The position numbers were made by a program, and so were the translations under genes. Under the pieces are notes generated by a model. It worked only from the letters and a program-made list of their open reading frames with translations. It was not told the origin of the DNA and searched no databases. A stretch of 64,000 nucleotides of DNA from assembly GCA_037138595.1 (NCBI GenBank), contig JBAXIB010000001.1, positions 62,001 to 126,000 on the forward strand, in the 5' to 3' direction. Each line of letters opens with the position of its first letter. Position 1 is the stretch's first letter. This document shows, piece after piece, positions 41,933 through 52,295 of this stretch. The DNA comes from UBA4742 sp037138595 (GTDB lineage Bacteria; Actinomycetota; Acidimicrobiia; Acidimicrobiales; Acidimicrobilacustridaceae).

Positions 41933-43834
41933 ATGACCCAACCGCACCCCGAAGATGGACCTAGCTTCTTCGTTCAAGCAGGCCAATTACTTGAGCGTCA
42001 TCGCCATACTGTGCAACTTTGTGTGGACTTCGCCGCTTGGGCAATTGGCATCTACGCCGGGATGTCTCTCCGATTCGACTCGCTTTACCCGAATTCATGG
42101 ACCGGGTTTAAGCCCAAAGGCGTGCTCATTGCGTTGGCGATCGCCGTCTGTGGCCAAGCCGCTGCGGGACTTTTCCTTGGCTTGTACCGGGGTGTCTGGC
42201 GTTTCGGGTCAATGGATGAAGCAGCCCACCTTCTAGGCGCGGCCGCATCGGCCGCAGCATTCCTGACAGTTGTGAATTTCCTGCTCATACCGTCGCTTGT
42301 GCCGGCATCGGTTGCGATCGCTGCCGGCGCCCTTGCACTCATCGTCATGGCAGTAGTGCGTTACACCTGGCGTTGGTTGATCGATCGACAGATGCGCCCA
42401 ACCGTTATCGACGCCATCGGCGTAATTATCTACGGCGCAGGCGAAGGCGGTATCCAAACCGTTACCGCCATGTTGCGGAACCCGCAAAGCCCTTTTGTGC
42501 CCGTTGCGATGCTCGATGATGATCCGGGCAAACGAAACTTACGCTTTATGGGGCTGCGGGTCAGTGGCGGTCGAGACGAACTCAAAGCGACAGCAGCCAA
42601 ATTCGCGGTTGACACCGTGGTTATCGCCATTCCCGCCGCTGATTCCGAGCTCCTTCGAGAGATTACCGACATCGCTGCCGCCGCCGATCTGCGCGTCTTT
42701 GTGCTCCCGCCAATTTCCGAACTCTTCGACGGATCGATCCGACTCGGCGATATCAGGCCGATCAACGAAGTCGACCTCCTTGGTCGCCACGTCGTCGACA
42801 CCGACGTCGACAGCATCGCGGGCTATCTCACTGGTCGACGAGTGCTCGTTACCGGGGCAGGAGGGTCAATCGGCAGCGAACTCTGTTATCAGATTTCGCG
42901 ATTTGCCCCAGCTGGACTTGTCATGGTTGACCGGGATGAATCGGCGCTCCATGGTCTACAACTTCGTCTTGAAGGCCGCGCCCTCCTTGACTCGCGCAGT
43001 TTGGTTGTATGCGACATCCGCGACCTAGACCGACTCCATCAAGTTTTCGCTGAACACGCACCCGAAGTTGTATTTCACGCCGCGGCCCTGAAACACCTTT
43101 CGCTCTTAGAGATGCATCCAGGCGAAGGCGTAAAGACCAACATCCGCGGCACCCAAAACGTCATCGATGCAGCTCGCGAAGCGGGGGTTCAGGAATTTGT
43201 CAACATCTCAACTGACAAAGCTGCTGATCCCATAAGCGTACTTGGGTTCACGAAACGGATCGCCGAGCGACTCACCGCCCATGCAGCACTCGAGACGAAC
43301 GGCGCCTACCTCAGTGTGCGGTTTGGAAACGTCCTCGGAAGCAGCGGCAGCGTCCTGAAGACATTCCACGCCCAAATCCAGGCTGGCGGACCAGTCACGG
43401 TCACCGACCCCGAAGTCACTCGATATTTCATGACGATCGAAGAAGCAGTCGAACTTGTCATTCAAGCCGGCGCGATTGGGCGCGGCGGCGAAGTTTTAGT
43501 TCTCGACATGGGCGAGCCCGTGCGAATCGCCTCCGTTGCCGAACGCCTCGTCAGTGGAGCGAGTCGGCCAATCGAAATTACCTATACCGGCTTGCGGCCC
43601 GGTGAAAAACTCCATGAAGCCTTGCTCGCCTCCGACGAGGTAGACAGTCGCCCCTCCCACCCGTTGATTTCTCAGGTCGTTGTTCCACCGCTCGCCAAAT
43701 CGGCCATATCCGAATTCAACCCGCATGACCTGAACGACGACGCACAAATCGCGATCATGAAGCGCCTAAGCGGCGCCAGCGGTTCCCCCATAACAAAAGG
43801 CAACGCAATGGGTAACGCACCCCAACATCCTTAG
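41933..43834 (+). CDS. CapD/PglF-type nucleotide-sugar 4,6-dehydratase
   Basis: The 633-residue protein has four membrane helices in its first 150 residues, a CoA-binding-like Rossmann domain (IIYGAGEGGIQTVTAML) and a second Rossmann domain from about residue 300 (VLVTGAGGSIGSELC, HAAALKHLSLLEMHP, ISTDKAADPISVLGFTKR). This is the architecture of membrane UDP-GlcNAc 4,6-dehydratases of the WbpM/PglF/CapD type. ATG 41933 is chosen because upstream sequence is not membrane-like; the frame is open to 41825. With the aminotransferase at 45104 it should give a UDP-4-amino-4,6-dideoxy sugar. Confidence 0.92.
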   Translation: MTQPHPEDGPSFFVQAGQLLERHRHTVQLCVDFAAWAIGIYAGMSLRFDSLYPNSWTGFKPKGVLIALAIAVCGQAAAGLFLGLYRGVWRFGSMDEAAHLLGAAASAAAFLTVVNFLLIPSLVPASVAIAAGALALIVMAVVRYTWRWLIDRQMRPTVIDAIGVIIYGAGEGGIQTVTAMLRNPQSPFVPVAMLDDDPGKRNLRFMGLRVSGGRDELKATAAKFAVDTVVIAIPAADSELLREITDIAAAADLRVFVLPPISELFDGSIRLGDIRPINEVDLLGRHVVDTDVDSIAGYLTGRRVLVTGAGGSIGSELCYQISRFAPAGLVMVDRDESALHGLQLRLEGRALLDSRSLVVCDIRDLDRLHQVFAEHAPEVVFHAAALKHLSLLEMHPGEGVKTNIRGTQNVIDAAREAGVQEFVNISTDKAADPISVLGFTKRIAERLTAHAALETNGAYLSVRFGNVLGSSGSVLKTFHAQIQAGGPVTVTDPEVTRYFMTIEEAVELVIQAGAIGRGGEVLVLDMGEPVRIASVAERLVSGASRPIEITYTGLRPGEKLHEALLASDEVDSRPSHPLISQVVVPPLAKSAISEFNPHDLNDDAQIAIMKRLSGASGSPITKGNAMGNAPQHP

Positions 43835-43883
43835 GTCAGCAAGCGAAGCTGACCAAAAGGCTCGATTCGACTAGACACAGACC

Positions 43884-45035
43884 GTGTCTACTGCCCCGCT
43901 CCGGATTCTGTGGCTGGTCAAGGGGCTCGGTCCTGGCGGAACCGAGCGGTTGCTCGTCGCCCATGCCACTCAAACCTCCCACGAGCAGTTTGCATTTGAC
44001 GTCGCGTACCTGCTCCCCTACAAGGATCACCTCGTAGGCGAACTCGCAGAGCAACAGGTAACTGCGCATTGCCTCTCAGCTCCCCAGATTTTCGACCCCA
44101 GATGGCTTTTACGTCTTCGATCGTTAATCGTGAGCGGCCAATTCGACATCGTTCACGCGCACTCGCCGGCGCCCGCGGCATTGGCGCGCATCATCACGCG
44201 TACCATCCCAAAGCGATCACGACCTCGTTTCGTTTATACCGAGCACAACCGGTGGCAATCCCACGATCGATTCACTCGACTTGCGAACGCAGCAACATTC
44301 GGTTTGAACGACGCATCCATCGCTGTATCTCGCGAAGTGTGCGATTCGATGACTCAACGGTGTCGAAATCAGACGCAAGTCATTGTTCATGGAATCGATA
44401 CCACGGCTATTACTGCGTTAAGGGCCGAGCGAGATAGCACGCGAAAAACACTTGGGGTATCCGACGAGGAAATGCTCGTAGTTACGGTTGCGAATTTTCG
44501 CGCCCAGAAGGGCTATCCCGACCTCCTTCAGGCGATAAAGGTGGTGATCGACCGCTCTCCATCGGTCAAATTTTTGATTATTGGGCAAGGTCCCCTCGAA
44601 GGCGCTATCCGCGAACAGCATGCAAGGCTCGGGCTCGGTTCGCGCGTTGACATCTTGGGTTACCGAGCCGATGCGATGACAATTACCGCCGCAGCCGACA
44701 TCTTCGTCTTGGCATCTCACCACGAGGGATTACCCGTTGCGGTTATGGAAGCATTCGCTGCCGGGGTTCCAGTAGTCGCTACCGATGTAGGTGGTTTGCC
44801 AGAAATTGTGATCGACGGGGTTTCGGGTCGATTGGTCCTGCCTCACCGACCCGACCTCCTCGCTATAGCTATTGAGTCACTCGTTAACGATCCCCTTGAA
44901 CGAAAACGACTTGGAGCAGAGGCGCTCGCCGCGTCGCAACGATTCTCGACTGATCGCTCGGCCCCGGAAATCGAAGTTGTCTATCGCCAAGCAATGAGTA
45001 GTCACCTGCCCAAATCCAATCGTCAAAACCAGTAG
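43884..45035 (+). CDS. Glycosyltransferase family 4
   Basis: The 383-residue protein starts at GTG 43884 and has the two-domain GT-B layout. The N-terminal domain has LVKGLGPGGTERLLVAHA and IVHAHSPAPAALAR. The C-terminal domain has VTVANFRAQKGYPDLLQA, IGQGPLEGAIREQ and the sugar-nucleotide segment ASHHEGLPVAVMEAFAAGVPVVATDVGG. It is a retaining transferase, probably adding a sugar to the growing lipid-linked glycan. No ribosome binding site is obvious. Confidence 0.92.
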   Translation: MSTAPLRILWLVKGLGPGGTERLLVAHATQTSHEQFAFDVAYLLPYKDHLVGELAEQQVTAHCLSAPQIFDPRWLLRLRSLIVSGQFDIVHAHSPAPAALARIITRTIPKRSRPRFVYTEHNRWQSHDRFTRLANAATFGLNDASIAVSREVCDSMTQRCRNQTQVIVHGIDTTAITALRAERDSTRKTLGVSDEEMLVVTVANFRAQKGYPDLLQAIKVVIDRSPSVKFLIIGQGPLEGAIREQHARLGLGSRVDILGYRADAMTITAAADIFVLASHHEGLPVAVMEAFAAGVPVVATDVGGLPEIVIDGVSGRLVLPHRPDLLAIAIESLVNDPLERKRLGAEALAASQRFSTDRSAPEIEVVYRQAMSSHLPKSNRQNQ

Positions 45036-45103
45036 ATTTATGCCGTGAGACTTCGTCGCCGGAATCGATTCGCCGTGATCCACTTCAACAGATCAATGGC
45101 ACG

Positions 45104-46237
45104 ATGAGTCGTCTTTATTTGTCACCACCGGAGGTGGGACCAAACGATCGTGATGCATTGCTCAACGCGTTCGACAGTGGCTGGATCGCTCCAGTCGGTC
45201 CTGACGTGGATGCATTTGAGATCGAACTAGCGGAGGTGGCCGGAGTTGCTGCGGCCGCTGCACTAGCAAGTGGGACCGCGGCGCTTCACCTTGCACTGTT
45301 ACTCGCAGGGGTAGGACCTGGACACGAGGTCCTCGTACCGACGTTGACCTTCGCTGCGACCGCCAATGCCGTTACCTACGTTGGCGCCAAACCCACCTTC
45401 GTGGATTCTGAGACCAGCACATGGAATATCGATCCGGAACTCGTCGCCGATTATCTCACCGCGCGATCGAAGGTCGGCGAACTGCCCGCTGCCGTTATCG
45501 CAGTGGACCTCTACGGACAATGCGCAGACGCCGATCGCCTCGCGGCGGCATGTGATCATCACGGTGTCGCGTTGATCGAAGACGCCGCCGAGGCGATAGG
45601 GGCGTCTTACAAAGGTCGGGCCGCCGGTTCCCTCGCGCCACTTGGTGTGTTTTCGTTTAACGGCAACAAGATGATCACGACGAGCGGAGGAGGCGCGCTC
45701 GTTTCCGACAATGTCGAATTCATCGAACGAGCCCGCTACCTCGCGAGCCAAGCACGCCAGCCGGCTGTCCACTATGAGCACAGCGAAATTGGTTTTAACT
45801 ATCGCCTCAGCAATCTTTTGGCCGCGCTCGGTCGTTCCCAACTGCGCACGTTGAGCACACGAGTTCTGCACCACCAAAAGACGAAAGATCGTTATCGCTC
45901 TGGGCTCAGCGACCTGCCAGGGATGACTCTCATGCCCGATAACGCCGACGGTGAGCCGACCAACTGGCTGACCGTCTTGCAGATAGATGCGCAATTGTTC
46001 GGTGCGACCCCTGAAACCGTTCGCCTAGCGCTGGAAGCTCAAGACATCGAGTCACGACCGGCTTGGAAACCAATGCATTTGCAATCGGCTTATGCCGGAT
46101 CGACATTTCTCGGCGAGACCGTGGCAGAAGACATTTTTTCTCGAGGGTTATGTGTTCCGAGTGGGAGTTCAATCACCGAATCCGAAATCGATCGGGTCAT
46201 CGAGATCATCCGGGGCACTGCTCGCCCGTCTGTCTAA
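45104..46237 (+). CDS. DegT/DnrJ/EryC1 aminotransferase (PglE-like)
   Basis: The 377-residue protein has the sugar aminotransferase pattern: LASGTAALHLALLLAGVGPG, LVPTLTFAATANAV, LIEDAAEAIGASYKG and the PLP lysine in GVFSFNGNKMITTSGGGALV. The last segment is characteristic of PglE/LegC-type enzymes that aminate the 4-keto sugar made by a CapD/PglF dehydratase, which is encoded two genes upstream. Its stop overlaps the convergent deacetylase stop by four bases. Confidence 0.93.
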   Translation: MSRLYLSPPEVGPNDRDALLNAFDSGWIAPVGPDVDAFEIELAEVAGVAAAAALASGTAALHLALLLAGVGPGHEVLVPTLTFAATANAVTYVGAKPTFVDSETSTWNIDPELVADYLTARSKVGELPAAVIAVDLYGQCADADRLAAACDHHGVALIEDAAEAIGASYKGRAAGSLAPLGVFSFNGNKMITTSGGGALVSDNVEFIERARYLASQARQPAVHYEHSEIGFNYRLSNLLAALGRSQLRTLSTRVLHHQKTKDRYRSGLSDLPGMTLMPDNADGEPTNWLTVLQIDAQLFGATPETVRLALEAQDIESRPAWKPMHLQSAYAGSTFLGETVAEDIFSRGLCVPSGSSITESEIDRVIEIIRGTARPSV

Positions 46238-47115
46238 CTCGTGCGCGATGCGTGCCGAACGCGGTTAACCGCTCGACGCAGGTCATCTTCGAGTCGCATC
46301 CCACCGAGCGCTTTTCGCCGGAACCATTTCATTCCATCGTCAACCTGAATCGGCGACCGGTGAAGCGCCCATGGGTCGGTTCCCTCAAAACGATTGGCGC
46401 GGGTCCCGGCAATGGCGGCTGAACGAAATCGTTCACGAATCTGTTGCGCTGCTGCCGGCGATCCGAGAAGGGCCTTTGGATAAGCAAAGTGTTGCGGGGT
46501 CCGCCCAATGTTTTCGGAGATGAGGTCTATCGAACGGTCCAACTGATCGGAAATACTTGCTTCAGGCAATCGATCCAAAAGCATGTGTGAATGGGTATGC
46601 GATTCAATCGTCCATCGACTCGTTGAAACCATCTCGCGAAGTGCCGACCACGACAGCGGCGCGGGCCCACCAGAATGAGCGCGTGCATTGTCGACTGCGT
46701 CGGTCACCAAATACAGCGAAGCTGGGACCCCATAAGTGTCAAGGACTGGCGTAGCGAGATCAGCAAGATCAGCGCTGCCGTCATCAAAGGTGACGACTAC
46801 TGGCGGTGCACCAAACTCGTCGTGCCCCAAGGGATCGACGTGAATCCCCGTCAAGCGATCAATCGCTTCGTCAAGCGTGATCACCCGACCAGATGCTGCC
46901 AATTCCGCGATTTGGTGTTCAAAAAGACTCATTGGCAGATCGACGGTGCCGGACGTGAGTTGCCCGACGCGGTGATAAATCAGCACCACGACGCCAGGTG
47001 CAAGCGCATGCATCCCATCGAACGCCGCGGCACCAATTTTGACTACTTGGCGTCCCCAATCACTTACTGCGTTCGATTTTTTGGGCGCTTGGTGCTCGCC
47101 GGGGATAATGGTCAT
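46234..47115 (-). CDS. Polysaccharide deacetylase (NodB-type, CE4)
   Basis: From ATG 47115, overlapping the upstream GT4 stop as ATGA, the product is 293 residues. The CE4 motifs are VVTFDDGSADL (catalytic Asp and metal Asp), SHTHSHMLLD (metal histidines) and RTPQHFAYPKALLG. It probably removes N-acetyl groups from glycan or an intermediate. No signal peptide is visible, so it may be cytoplasmic or need another route. Confidence 0.9.
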   Translation of the reverse strand: MTIIPGEHQAPKKSNAVSDWGRQVVKIGAAAFDGMHALAPGVVVLIYHRVGQLTSGTVDLPMSLFEHQIAELAASGRVITLDEAIDRLTGIHVDPLGHDEFGAPPVVVTFDDGSADLADLATPVLDTYGVPASLYLVTDAVDNARAHSGGPAPLSWSALREMVSTSRWTIESHTHSHMLLDRLPEASISDQLDRSIDLISENIGRTPQHFAYPKALLGSPAAAQQIRERFRSAAIAGTRANRFEGTDPWALHRSPIQVDDGMKWFRRKALGGMRLEDDLRRAVNRVRHASRTS

Positions 47116-48236
47116 GTCAATGCGATGGTAGCGAGCATCGTGGTCCACTGATTAACCACATGCTCAAGTTCAAAGCGACCGACGGCACGCTCTCGAGCGA
47201 CCGTGCCCATCGACCCGCCTTCCATAAGCGCTCGGTCCAAAGTTCTGGCCACACTCTCCGGGGTCAATTCGTCGATCAAATATCCGGTCTGGTCATCGAC
47301 GACAACATCAACAAGGCCGCCAACTCGAGATGCAACAACTGGCAAACCCGACAGCGCAGCTTCAATTGCCACCGCTGGGATTCCTTCGGTGCGGCTAGGA
47401 ATGAGTACGACATCAGCCATCGCATAAATGGGACGGGGATCTGTCACCGAACCAAGGAGATGCACGCGCCCTGCGGCGACGCTTCGAGCACGTTGCGCCA
47501 CTTGAGAAACCATTGGACCGGTCCCGGCCATGATCAATTGCACATCAGGCAGGCCCGCCACTGCGTCGACCGCAGCCATCGGATTCTTCTCAGCGCTCAG
47601 GGACCCGACATACACAACGGTCGGTCGAGTCGGGTCGATCGCGCCCCCGTATGCCATCCGCGCCGAAATCCGTTGATCGGGCGGCGTCGGGTGAAAATTA
47701 TCAGTCTCGACACCGGTTGGAATGACATACACCCGGCTTCGATCTACGCCATAGGTATCGGCGATGAAATCTGCAGCACCTGGCCACAAGGCGACGATGG
47801 CTTGCGCTCGCCTGAGTGCCAATCCAACTCGCGTTCGGCGAACTCGACTCGATCCCCAAAAACGTGGGTCACCAATGCTTCGATACACAAACGCTCCGCT
47901 GTTGCGATAGGTAGCTATCGCCCCAAAAGGCAGACTGCTCGAACCATGACCAATGACGATGCCACCGTCACTCGCCAATCTGCGAAGCTTTCGTGCCGAT
48001 CGCGGATCATTTCGTCGGGACCCGAGGGCTGTCAGCGCAAGCGCAGGTTTTGCCTTCCCCGGCCATAGCGCGACTACCTCTGATTGCCAGTTACGGGCCG
48101 TCAGTGATTCGTGAAGTTGCACACCGAAGAGCTCTGCACCGCGTCGATCAGTACTCGAGATGACATTCAGTACGCGTCGATCTGAATGCGAAACTGTTCG
48201 AGTTGCATCTGCCGGTTGCTCCTCAGCGTGATTCAC
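47112..48236 (-). CDS. Glycosyltransferase family 4
   Basis: The product is 374 residues when started at GTG 48236, which overlaps the upstream GT4 by 14 bases; an ATG at 48326 would extend far into that gene. GT-B features are NVISSTDRRGAELFGVQLHE, VYVGSLSAEKNPMAAVDAVAG, AGTGPMVSQVA and PSRTEGIPAVAIEAALSGLPVVASRVGG. It is the middle gene of a three-gene minus unit (GT4, GT4, deacetylase). Confidence 0.9.
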   Translation of the reverse strand: MNHAEEQPADATRTVSHSDRRVLNVISSTDRRGAELFGVQLHESLTARNWQSEVVALWPGKAKPALALTALGSRRNDPRSARKLRRLASDGGIVIGHGSSSLPFGAIATYRNSGAFVYRSIGDPRFWGSSRVRRTRVGLALRRAQAIVALWPGAADFIADTYGVDRSRVYVIPTGVETDNFHPTPPDQRISARMAYGGAIDPTRPTVVYVGSLSAEKNPMAAVDAVAGLPDVQLIMAGTGPMVSQVAQRARSVAAGRVHLLGSVTDPRPIYAMADVVLIPSRTEGIPAVAIEAALSGLPVVASRVGGLVDVVVDDQTGYLIDELTPESVARTLDRALMEGGSMGTVARERAVGRFELEHVVNQWTTMLATIALT

Positions 48237-49404
48237 GGGCGAGAAGTTCCTCGTAAAGCGCAAGTGTGACGTCGATGACCCGCTGCTGATTGAACGCATC
48301 TCGGGCACGGATTCTCGCCGCCGCACCCATAGTCATCCGCAATGGCGCATTGGAGCCGAGTTCGGTGACCGCCGCGCCCAGCGCGCCCGAGTCTCGAACG
48401 GAAACGAGTCGACCAGTCACCCCATCATCAACCACTTGCCTGCAACCTCGAATATTGGTCGCTATAACTGGAAGTCCCATCGCCGAGGCTTCCATAGCCG
48501 CTCGCGGGAACCCTTCACGATGCGATGCAAGCACAAAAATGTCCATTCCGGCATAGAGGAAATCGATATCGCTTCGCTCGCCCATCACCGTGATCCCGCA
48601 GGCTTCAGCTTCGGCGAGTGTTGCCGCAGAAACGGCGTCCACCTTCGCGTCATCAGTGGGACCAATCAGTACCCAAAGTTGCTCTGGGTTGGTGGATTGC
48701 GCGCGTCTTGCCGCGCCGATTACTTCGGTGATGCCCTTTTCTTCCACTAGACGGCCGACAACGCCGACCACAACCTTTTCCGGCGATGCACCCATCTGTC
48801 GACGCGCAAGTTCACGGTCAGTTTCGCTAAACCGGTCGGGGTTGAATCGCTGCAAGTCGATGCCGTTTCCCAGGAGATGTAGCCGGTCTCGATTCACGCC
48901 CAATTTCGCCAAGACCTCGACGTCCTCAGGATTCTGAACCAGTTCTCCGTCGGAGCATGCAGCGGCAATTCGCTCTAGGCCGTAGACAATGCTGCGTTTG
49001 ATTCGAGTATCTTCGGCTGTCGCGTAAAGGCCGTGAACGGTATTGACAACAACCGGCGTACGAGTCAACCGCCCGGCAACCCGACCATAGAGACCTGGCT
49101 TTGGGTTATGCGTGTGAAGGATCGCTGGCCGCAACCGCCGCAGCACACCGATAAGTTCGCCGAATGCTGCCACGTCGTGCAACGGCGCCATGGAGCGGGT
49201 TGCGTTTCGCAGCGCGACATGTTGAATCCCGTCGGCTTCCAACGACGCGACGAATGGGCCAGGCGCAGATACGCCAATTACCTCAAAGCCTGCAGCGGCA
49301 AACGCTTGGAGTTGGGGTCCAAGAAGCCAGGCGAGGCTCATGTCGGTCGTCGTGAGGTGCACGAGTCGGCGATTATGCGGCGCAGCCAATCTCGACCTCT
49401 TCAC
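48223..49404 (-). CDS. Glycosyltransferase family 4 (PglA-like)
   Basis: The 393-residue protein shows LTTTDMSLAWLLGPQLQAF and HTHNPKPGLYGRVAGRL in the first domain, then VGVVGRLVEEKGITEVIGA and ASHREGFPRAAMEASAMGLPVIATNIRGC in the second. The N-terminal pattern and the HTHNPKPG segment are typical of transferases that act early on 4-aminosugar-primed glycans. It heads a three-gene minus-strand operon and is divergent from the GNAT-like gene. Confidence 0.92.
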   Translation of the reverse strand: MKRSRLAAPHNRRLVHLTTTDMSLAWLLGPQLQAFAAAGFEVIGVSAPGPFVASLEADGIQHVALRNATRSMAPLHDVAAFGELIGVLRRLRPAILHTHNPKPGLYGRVAGRLTRTPVVVNTVHGLYATAEDTRIKRSIVYGLERIAAACSDGELVQNPEDVEVLAKLGVNRDRLHLLGNGIDLQRFNPDRFSETDRELARRQMGASPEKVVVGVVGRLVEEKGITEVIGAARRAQSTNPEQLWVLIGPTDDAKVDAVSAATLAEAEACGITVMGERSDIDFLYAGMDIFVLASHREGFPRAAMEASAMGLPVIATNIRGCRQVVDDGVTGRLVSVRDSGALGAAVTELGSNAPLRMTMGAAARIRARDAFNQQRVIDVTLALYEELLARESR

Positions 49405-49490
49405 GGGAACTGCTCCTCAGCCGACGCTCTCCATGACAATCGTAGTTGCCGCGCGCTACAGCCTCATCCATAGTCCATAATGGATTCCCC

Positions 49491-50510
49491 ATGCCCGAGG
49501 CGTCGTTCAATCATCAAAACCCAACCGGTCTCGACATTCGGCAAGCCGAAGACTCCGACGTGGGCGGAATAATCGATCTCGCGGTAGCGGCACTGGGTTG
49601 GGACAAAAGTCCCCAGACCGAAGCGTTTTTTCGATGGAAGCACTATGAAAATCCGGCCGGACACTCCCCGATTTGGATCGCTACCAAACAAAAAACAGTG
49701 GTCGGCCTTCGTGCTTTTCTTAACTGGCGTTTTACCACGTCGGATGAATCGGTAACTCGCGCAGTTCGAGCCGTTGATACCGCAACCCACCCCGATTTCC
49801 AAGGTCGCGGGATTTTTTCGCGCCTGACCGCAGGAGCGATCGAAACACTCGACGCGAGTGGCATTGATTTTATCTTCAATACCCCAAACGAAAAGAGTCG
49901 CCCTGGTTACCTACGAATGGGATGGCAGGTAGTTGGTTCGGTCCCTGTTTCGATGCGTCCACGAAATGTCAGCAGCTTCGTGCGCATGTCCCAATCGCGA
50001 ACGGCGGCCAACAAGTGGTCTTTGCCAAACGACGACTTCGATTCCGCGGCAACGATCCTCGATAGCGCTGCGGCCAAGGCGTTAGTGCGGTCACTGCGCC
50101 CATCAGGAATTAATCTGGCCACGCCTGGAATCACGACCGACCGAACACACGACTTTCTTGTTTGGCGTTATGGGTTCAAGCCACTCGGCTACCGAGCGCT
50201 AGTTGCACCTGAAGGAATCGACCACGGCTTCATCATCTTTCGGACCCGCAAACGAGGACACGCTATTGAAGCGGTTATCGCTGAAGTGTTGGTTCCCGAC
50301 AGCGACCGAACGAGAATCGGCAAACTACTCATCGACATTTTGCGGAAGTCCAAGTCTGACTACCTCATAGCTGCGGGTCCCCGCCAGCCCGGCCTCGTTT
50401 CAATCCCTCGACTCGGTCCGGTGCTCACGTGGCGGGCTATTAACACAGCGAGCTCTCAACCGCCCCTAAAAGACTGGCACCTCTCCATGGGCGACATCGA
50501 ACTGTTCTAA
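49491..50510 (+). CDS. GNAT-fold acetyltransferase-like protein
   Basis: From ATG 49491 the product is 339 residues. The first 150 have a GNAT fold: LDIRQAEDSDVGGIIDLAVAAL, FFRWKHYENPAG, VGLRAFLNWRF, AVDTATHPDFQGRGIFSRLT, which includes the acyl-CoA loop QGRGIF. A second region with IRTRKRGHAIEAVIAEVL-like strands may be another GNAT-like domain. It may acetylate an amino sugar or transfer an amino acid; the context favours glycan modification. ATG 49446 is an alternative start. Confidence 0.8.
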   Translation: MPEASFNHQNPTGLDIRQAEDSDVGGIIDLAVAALGWDKSPQTEAFFRWKHYENPAGHSPIWIATKQKTVVGLRAFLNWRFTTSDESVTRAVRAVDTATHPDFQGRGIFSRLTAGAIETLDASGIDFIFNTPNEKSRPGYLRMGWQVVGSVPVSMRPRNVSSFVRMSQSRTAANKWSLPNDDFDSAATILDSAAAKALVRSLRPSGINLATPGITTDRTHDFLVWRYGFKPLGYRALVAPEGIDHGFIIFRTRKRGHAIEAVIAEVLVPDSDRTRIGKLLIDILRKSKSDYLIAAGPRQPGLVSIPRLGPVLTWRAINTASSQPPLKDWHLSMGDIELF

Positions 50511-50528
50511 GAAGTTCCGAAACCAGGC

Positions 50529-52295
50529 TCATCGCAGCTGTGAAAGCCGCACCGCCTCGGCAAAGAATTCGTTCGATTCATTCAATGCGCTTGAAGTATC
50601 GAACGCCTGTAACGCTCCGTCTTTCAAAACCATGATGCGATCGCAATCGTTCAGCGTCGAAAGTCGATGAGCAATGATGAACATTGTCGACCTGCCTTTG
50701 AGATCTTTCAGAGTCTCCTGCACGAGCGACTCCGACTTCATATCGAGCGCGCTGGTCGGTTCGTCAAGGATCAAGACGTCTGGCTCCTCGGCAAGGGCCC
50801 GAGCCAACACAATTCGCTGTCGTTGACCGCCCGACACTGCACCTCCGCGTTCACCGACGCTCGTTTCGTACCCTTCGCTCCAGGTCACGATGTCGGTATG
50901 TAAGTGCGCTAACTGGGCTGCACGTTCAATAGCCGCGGAATTAAGGTCATCGCGGAAAAATCGGATGTTGTCCGCCACTGAACCTCGATATACCCGTGGC
51001 TCTTGCGGCACAAACGACATGCGGCGATACCACGAATCGGTTGAGACGTCCCTAGCGTTAATCTCGTCAACCCAAAACGTCCCCGAATCGGGATGTCGCA
51101 ATCTCAACAGCAGCTGGATGAGTGTCGATTTGCCGCTGCCTGACGGCCCCACGATGCCAATCACCTCACCGGGCTCAACCTCAAACGAGATGTTTCGCAA
51201 CACGGGCCGACCCGGCGAGTAAGAAAACGACACATCGTCGAACACGATTCGCCCTAGACGTTGCAGCTCGCGACCTCCCTCAGGCTCGAATGAGCCTTTG
51301 TAGAGTTCCTGTCGCTCGGTGAGTTCCTCAAGGTATGGCGCGGCTTCGGCCAACGAGTGGTAACTCGTTTGCATCTGCTGGCTATAGGACAACGCTCTCA
51401 TCAAAATCAGAACGACAGCACCAAGCGATGCGACACCAGCTTGTCCCTGCAGATAAACGCCAAACATGCCAACGAGGACAAGCCCGACGGCGATGTTTTG
51501 ATACAGGTTTGGCATTGTCATTCCCAAAATACGTGTCCGAAAGGCAATCTGGGCTGAATGATCGATTCGAGTGTCGGTTCGCGCAATGACTTGGTCCCCG
51601 ACGTTGAAGGTTCGTACCTCCTGCGCGAGCGCGATGCTCTCGGCCACTCCCTCGAGAAACTCAACATTGGCTACTGCGTTGCGCTTCGACTGGCGTCGAG
51701 CGACCTTGGTCATCGGTCGAAGAACGAAAAACAACAGCAAAACGCCCACGACGATGAGCAACGAAGCGAATGGACTCACATAGAACGCCGAGATCATCAG
51801 CGCAAAAAAGTTGAAACCTGAGACCATCGTCATGGCAAGTAGCAGCGTCGCGTTCGAGACCCTAGAGACATGGTTGCTCATGATCTCTTGCAGGTGACCC
51901 TCGCGTTCGACGCTTTGAACTTTCCAAGATGCTCGAATGAAGTATCGGAAAGTCTTGCGACGAGCAACCATCAAGGCATCGACACTCAGCCTCGCGGTTA
52001 GCCATGAATTTGCCAGATTGAACACCAAGCGGAGAACCAAAAGTGCTGCCGCTAACTCAAAAACATGCGGCACGCTCAGAGTGAGCTGGCCAAAAATTTT
52101 CGTGTCAGTAGTGATAGAGGTACTGCCAGCGGTGAGTCCGATCGCAATTCGCACTACCACTACCAACAGCGCAGCCTCAACGAAACCACCCACAATTGCG
52201 GTTACCGCCAACAACGCCAATCGTTTGACGGATTTGCCGACGTACGGATCCAACCTGGTCCAAACATTGGCGATTGTCTTTCGGGGGCTCTTCAT
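50529..52295 (-). CDS. ABC transporter, flippase-like (MsbA/PglK type)
   Basis: From ATG 52295 the product is 588 residues, the usual size of a half transporter with fused domains. The membrane domain has six helices over residues 1 to about 320. The ATPase has Walker A GIVGPSGSGKSTLIQ, the signature VSGGQRQRIVLARAL, Walker B VLILDEPTSALD and the H-loop IIAHRLST. In this setting it most likely flips a lipid-linked glycan. No Wzx flippase is present in the locus, which agrees with this role. Confidence 0.9.
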   Translation of the reverse strand: MKSPRKTIANVWTRLDPYVGKSVKRLALLAVTAIVGGFVEAALLVVVVRIAIGLTAGSTSITTDTKIFGQLTLSVPHVFELAAALLVLRLVFNLANSWLTARLSVDALMVARRKTFRYFIRASWKVQSVEREGHLQEIMSNHVSRVSNATLLLAMTMVSGFNFFALMISAFYVSPFASLLIVVGVLLLFFVLRPMTKVARRQSKRNAVANVEFLEGVAESIALAQEVRTFNVGDQVIARTDTRIDHSAQIAFRTRILGMTMPNLYQNIAVGLVLVGMFGVYLQGQAGVASLGAVVLILMRALSYSQQMQTSYHSLAEAAPYLEELTERQELYKGSFEPEGGRELQRLGRIVFDDVSFSYSPGRPVLRNISFEVEPGEVIGIVGPSGSGKSTLIQLLLRLRHPDSGTFWVDEINARDVSTDSWYRRMSFVPQEPRVYRGSVADNIRFFRDDLNSAAIERAAQLAHLHTDIVTWSEGYETSVGERGGAVSGGQRQRIVLARALAEEPDVLILDEPTSALDMKSESLVQETLKDLKGRSTMFIIAHRLSTLNDCDRIMVLKDGALQAFDTSSALNESNEFFAEAVRLSQLR